NCBI GenBank assembly: GCA_024036415.1
Contig: JAMWET010000477.1
Span: 1,097,001-1,161,000, forward strand
Reading direction: 5' to 3'
Source: Prochilodus magdalenae
Taxonomy: Eukaryota; Chordata; Actinopteri; Characiformes; Prochilodontidae
DNA length: 64,000 nt
In this document: in pieces, positions 59,401 to 64,000 of the stretch
How the letters are laid out: each line of letters starts with the position of its first letter
Numbering within the stretch: the first letter of the stretch is position 1
Translations under genes and position numbers: made by a program
The notes under the pieces: generated by a model
The model's input: the letters and a program-made list of their open reading frames with translations, nothing else
The model's database searches: none
What the model was told of the DNA's origin: nothing

Positions 59401-62400
59401 GAGGCGATCCTGTGGGTACTGTGCCAGGAGCCGTGCCCTGTGGGCCTCTGTCTGCCGGTGGACCTCGGGTGCCTGTATGGGGCAGCACAGACCAAGGTTT
59501 GCTGTTTTAGTTTAAGCAGTGGAGCTATGAGGCAAATGTAGCTAATACGCAGTTGAAGTCAGTCAGCAATAATTCACCATGCACTTGCTCAACATGCCTG
59601 GGGGTTTGGGGTGACACTTTACATAAAGTAAAGTCTTACGCTGACATTCAGGGTGGAGAAAAAGCACTAATGAGCCCCCAGAGGTCCGGCTTAAACTGGA
59701 CATCCCAGTGGGGAGGACCTGTTATAAATGGTTCTGCATGTCAGTGAACTCAAGAAGATCCTTCACTATCTTTAATTAAGTTTTGACTAGATCAGTTAAA
59801 CAGAGGAAGGTGGTAGGGTGAGTATTTCTATTTGATCTCGAGCTTCATCTTTCTGGCTTATGGTTAATTTGGTCATTTAAAGAAATATATATATATATAC
59901 ATATATATATCCTCTCCTGAAGTCCACTTGACAGGGCTTTTCAGTCTATGGTAGGCTGTAACAGGAGCATATGCATAATTCAGGCGTACTCCTGTTGACC
60001 AGAATGAGAACCTGAAGTAACACCGGCCCTTAGTGGATAAAATCTGGCATTCCTAACTTAAACCTAATGTTTGTGTGGTCATGCTGTAATCAATTTTTAT
60101 AACTCTCTGTATCTCTTTGACCTAAACAAGCTGAGCTTATTACTATGTCTTTAATAATGCCTATATGTAAATAAGCTGTGTTCTGATTGGATGTTGTGTA
60201 TTGTACCTTGTTTCAGAAGCAATGAAAGTGTGTGCTCCAGTGTTACTCCATTTCCAGTTTTACACTATTTTACCACTATTGTATCAACATTACCTGTGAA
60301 ATGTGTGTACGTTTATTGTCTGTTTTGCATATTAATTAAATGACTGTATCAACCCCACTCAGAAATCTGAGTCTGTAAGTTTCTCTACAATGATCCATTT
60401 CACATCAGACGACTCTGAATAAGTCGTGAGTTTTGAAAATTGGTGGAAAAGAGCTGGGATAATGATTGCCAGGGACATGCAAAACCTCGGCTGCTCCATT
60501 GTAGAGAGAATGGGTGTGGCTACACTGCTGTAAAATGAGTAGGCAGAGCTTCACCTCTGTAGTGTGAATGTGTGGTCATATGTAAATGTGTAGGAATGCA
60601 ATACAGTTTTCCAAAGTTTTCCACAATATTAATCCTTTAAGCTAAACACACTACTCAGACTGAATTAAACTATTTAATGTGCAAGTACTATTTTTTATAT
60701 AAATGTTTTTGTCCTTCTGCTTCATATTTCTTTTCCTTTTTTTGTGTTTTTCCTTTACCATGTTTTTCTCATCTTACCATGTTTTTCTTTTTCTCAAAGC
60801 TGACTTTACGTTCCATGAGCCTCTGAGAGTTGTCTTTGACAAAGGCCATGTTACTGATCTCCTCCATAATGCTGTTCTGGACTTCACTGATGTTTGACAG
60901 GGGAGCCTGGAAACGTCAGAAATAGGAACTGTAAAACATAATAACAGTAAAACAGTACAGTATGCTCAAACTACCAAAAGTATTTTGAACCTGTGTTGCA
61001 ACATAGTTAAAGCACATACAAGCTCTGCTCTGCCTACAGGTCATGGAACACAGGCTAATGTTGATTTTTTGTGGGATTATCTACTGCTGTACAGCTTGGA
61101 CCCATAGTAAATTAAGAAAGGCTCAGTGTTGCCATACATTAAGCTCATAGGCTGTTTGCTAAGCTTTGCTTTTGTGGCATAGTGTTTTAACTGCATCTGT
61201 TTGATTACATTAATCCTGAACTATTCCTTTTAAATTCATTGATGCTTTTACTCATCCGTCCCACACTTACAGGCAGCTGCTGAACTGCTGGTCTGACCGC
61301 CTCCATAAGCCACCTCAACAGCCCCACTGTGCACACCAGGGTGTTGGTGAGGATGGTGCTGGCAGCCCTGTTAAAGCGCTGTAGCTCCTCCCCAAGCTGG
61401 GCATTCAAGGCCTGGTAGTCTCGCTGGGCCTGGAGCTGTTCCTCAGTGCAGGAAGATGCATCCTCAGGGCAGCTGCAGCAGTCTAGCAGTTTATCATAGC
61501 GCTTCTGGATCAGCTTCTGAGGAGAGGTAAACATGGCCTGCAGAGCAGAGAGAGGAGCCAACACCAACCGCTCCAGACGATCACTCTGCAGGAGAACAGA
61601 GAGGAGTATAATGGAGGTTGGGAGTAATGCGCTGCATCTAATCTTATATTTACTCCTAAACTCAAATCTGGGGTTCAGGCAGCACACAATATAAATGCAC
61701 ATATGTCCTGTAAATGTCTTTACTTTGGCTGTATGTATTTCATCTTTCTATGTAAACTACAAAACAGCCCGCATATCATCACAAACTCATTCTCATTTTT
61801 TGCATTTCTGCTTCTGCTTCAGAGCTGTGGACTGTGGGCTTCCCATCACAGGTGCTCACCAGACTGTAAGGCCGTGTGCGGACAGTTCTCACATAGCTCT
61901 GATAAGTGTTTTATAAGCAGCATTTTATTATATTTCTATTATTATTTATTATCTATTATATTAATGTTATGTTGCTGTTAAGTATATTTTTTATTCCATA
62001 ACATTCCCATTCAATTATAAAATCATTTTCACAATTATTTCATCATTGTTCAGAAGTTTGACATTACTGTTTTGCAGGGAGTCAAACACGTGGTGAACTC
62101 ACTGACTCCATAACATGACAACTTCAGTGACTGGATGATTCTGACATTCTGACATTATTCCTTTGTCTCACAGTCAAGATATGTGTTTCCAAAACCATCA
62201 GTCTCGTCAATGTTAAGACTGGATCTAGGAAGAGCTCAGCTCCTCTGAAAGAGACTCTGAAGTTCTGAAGTGTGGGGTTTTGTAAAAAAATAGAAAATGA
62301 ACCATTATCTGGTTTATAACCGTGTATTTCTCATCTAAGACCTAAACTATGAGACCGCGCTCTCACCAGCTGTTTATATGGGTCATGGCCATTCCTCCTG

Positions 62401-63516
62401 AGCTGATAGCCATTGGTGTCTATTTTATCAGGGTCCTTCATGATGCCCTCCAAGTCTTCCACATTCCGGACTGCTACAGATATCATCTCCTACAACACAC
62501 AAAAAACGTCCTGTGTTCAACATTAACTACAAGTCATATGTAAAGCAACAGTTTGGCTAGTAATGGAAACCATAGACTCCACCAGTTACCACTGTAGGGT
62601 GTGTTGGTGTCACATCAGTTTTTCCTCTGTGTATTTTTGCTTCTTGTTTCTAATGTACAGTCGTCTTTCCTTTCTTTTATTTCCAGTATCTTTATTTTAC
62701 ATGTTCTTTTGTTATATGTGTACTTGTCTATTAACATGTATATAATTATAGACAAGTAACAGTTAGTAACAAGCGTGTTTGAGATATGAGGCGAGCGTCT
62801 TGCAGTTAGCACCATGCTAAGGTGCGTATTGTAAGCATCCATTACTGGTAAGGAAGATTGGGCATTAACATGTCCTGGCTGATCAACACTATTTTGGAGA
62901 AGGAAGGAAATGATTTAAAATGAGATATTAAAATGGTACCGATTCAATTAAATCTATGCAATGAATAGCAAATCACAGTCTCTGATTTTCTAACAGCGTA
63001 CCTGTGCATATAGCTGGAAGAGGCTGATGTTCTTTACCAGCTGTCTGACGGCTTTCTCCAGGTTACGGAACTGCTTCTCTTCTTTATCAAACACTTCATC
63101 ACGCACCTGAGAGATCCAGAGAGATACCTGAAGCTGTTTGATGATACACTTTTGTCTTCTGAGATTGGAAAAACATGTGAATATTACTTCTAGGCTGAAC
63201 AGAATCTGACCACTGATGAAGGGCTTGAGGATGGCTAATTCACATTATGAATCAAAATATGGGCTGCATTCTTTAAATGGGGAAGGAGGAGCTAAAAGGG
63301 AGATTTCTAATGAGGCGGCCAACGACTGTAAATCCGTAAACAAACGCTGGGAATGAAAAAAAGACTACAGAGTGTGTTTTACCTGTGGCTCCACTCCAGT
63401 GAGGATTTTGAAGTAGCCGGTGATGCGGTCAGATTTTTTCCTGATGGAGTGAATGTTGAACTTGTTCAGCTTGCCCTTCAGGGTACCTTCGTCATCACTC
63501 CTCTTGTATTTCAACA
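56470..63516 (-). CDS. arhgef38: Rho guanine nucleotide exchange factor 38, 3' part (BAR-SH3-SH3)
   Basis: Predicted Rho-family GEF; the window holds the C-terminal part and the DH exons lie beyond 64 kb. Exons from 5' to 3': 63383-63516, 63002-63106, 62367-62489, 61271-61585, 60778-60906, 59271-59472, about 58654-58940 and 56470-56652. Phases are consistent. The BAR-type region includes IRKKSDRITGYFKILTG, KQFRNLEKAVRQLVKNISLF, NGYQLRRNGHDPYKQL and RYDKLLDCCS. SH3-1 is LYKLKRNCNACQ...ALLEDFDPLGSTSRWLVDTG...GYVYSTFL. A Ser-rich linker precedes SH3-2, YAVYAFKARCEQELTLQEYQ...DWWLAEANGQRGYVPANYL, which ends at KMSYA-stop. The donor of exon 58654-58940 is weak (ACA|gtcaca). ARHGEF37 has the same domain order; adjacency to ints12, as in human, favours ARHGEF38. 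Confidence 0.9.
57300..58320. repeat. AAGTC-rich repeat at both ends of an arhgef38 intron segment
   Basis: Both borders are built of imperfect CAAGTC/AAGTC words (57315-57415 and 58215-58300), with unrelated DNA between. This looks like an inserted repeat with low-complexity ends, or two copies of one satellite-like element. Family not recognised. Confidence 0.35.
59885..59911. repeat. (AT)n microsatellite
   Basis: Short alternating AT run in an arhgef38 intron. Confidence 0.85.
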
Positions 63517-64000
63517 CTGTAAACATAAACAAAGCACAATGTTCTACTGATTCATTTGATTATAAACTGGATGTTCAGCCAAAAATCGAATTTACATAAT
63601 TCCCCTAAATATGCACTGCCATGTTTAAAATCACTGCTTGGATAAAATAAAACCAAACTTGTTCCAGGTACAGTCGAATGCCAAAGTTGAAACTAGTGAA
63701 AATAAGTATACAGCCTTTACAGAGATCACACGCTTCTCCAAATAACCACATTTTAAAGGATAAACTGCACAATTTTATAACTCTATTTAAACAAACTTTA
63801 TGCTTAATAATTAAACATTAATACTTAATACTTTACACTATGTTGTAAAAATTAAGCAATGCTTGATGTTTGCAAAATGATGGATCAACAAGGTGGAGGG
63901 GTCTAATAGAGTGGACAGTGAATGTACATGATGGACATGATGTTTATATATACACCTTTCATATTACTTCAAACAAATCAGCCATATGGCTGAAGATCTC

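Overview
This window is nuclear DNA of a bony fish. Introns are small to medium with GT-AG borders, microsatellites are dense, and relics of Tc1-like, foldback, LINE, LTR and tRNA-SINE elements are scattered through it. The mix of repeats looks ostariophysan (characin or catfish type), but that is an impression from memory, not a test. I saw no bacterial genes, CRISPR array or rRNA, and no free-standing tRNA gene.

Layout. (1) 1-8.7 kb has no recognisable coding exon. A good splice donor at 8702 (minus strand) suggests the non-coding first exon of a minus-strand gene whose body lies off the left edge. CpG/CRE-rich DNA follows at 9.6-9.7 kb. (2) 9.7-16.7 kb is intergenic with several DNA-transposon relics. 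(3) 16,770-39,497 (minus) is a complete uso1 gene (p115 vesicle tether). I placed 26 coding exons with consistent phases, three of them small in-frame cassette candidates. (4) 39.5-43.2 kb holds the uso1 promoter, a (TATAC)n array, and a LINE copy split by an LTR element. (5) 43,288-44,653 (plus) is a three-exon gene for a ~219-residue secreted protein that I do not recognise. Its C-terminus has the layout of an amidated-peptide precursor. (6) 44.7-48.9 kb is repeat-rich: a LINE fragment, a 65-bp tandem array and an orphan exon-like segment. (7) 50,086-55,536 (plus) is a complete ints12 gene, an Integrator subunit with a PHD finger. (8) 56,470-63,516 (minus) is the 3' part of arhgef38, covering a BAR-type region and two SH3 domains. 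It is tail-to-tail with ints12, and its DH-domain exons lie beyond the right edge.

The genes are unrelated housekeeping or trafficking genes, apart from the secreted one. USO1 tethers vesicles at the ER-Golgi, INTS12 acts in snRNA 3'-end processing in the nucleus, and ARHGEF38 is a predicted Rho-family exchange factor. The INTS12-ARHGEF38 tail-to-tail pair matches the human arrangement as I remember it. The human head-to-head INTS12 neighbour, GSTCD, was not found here. The least explained item is the secreted gene between uso1 and ints12.
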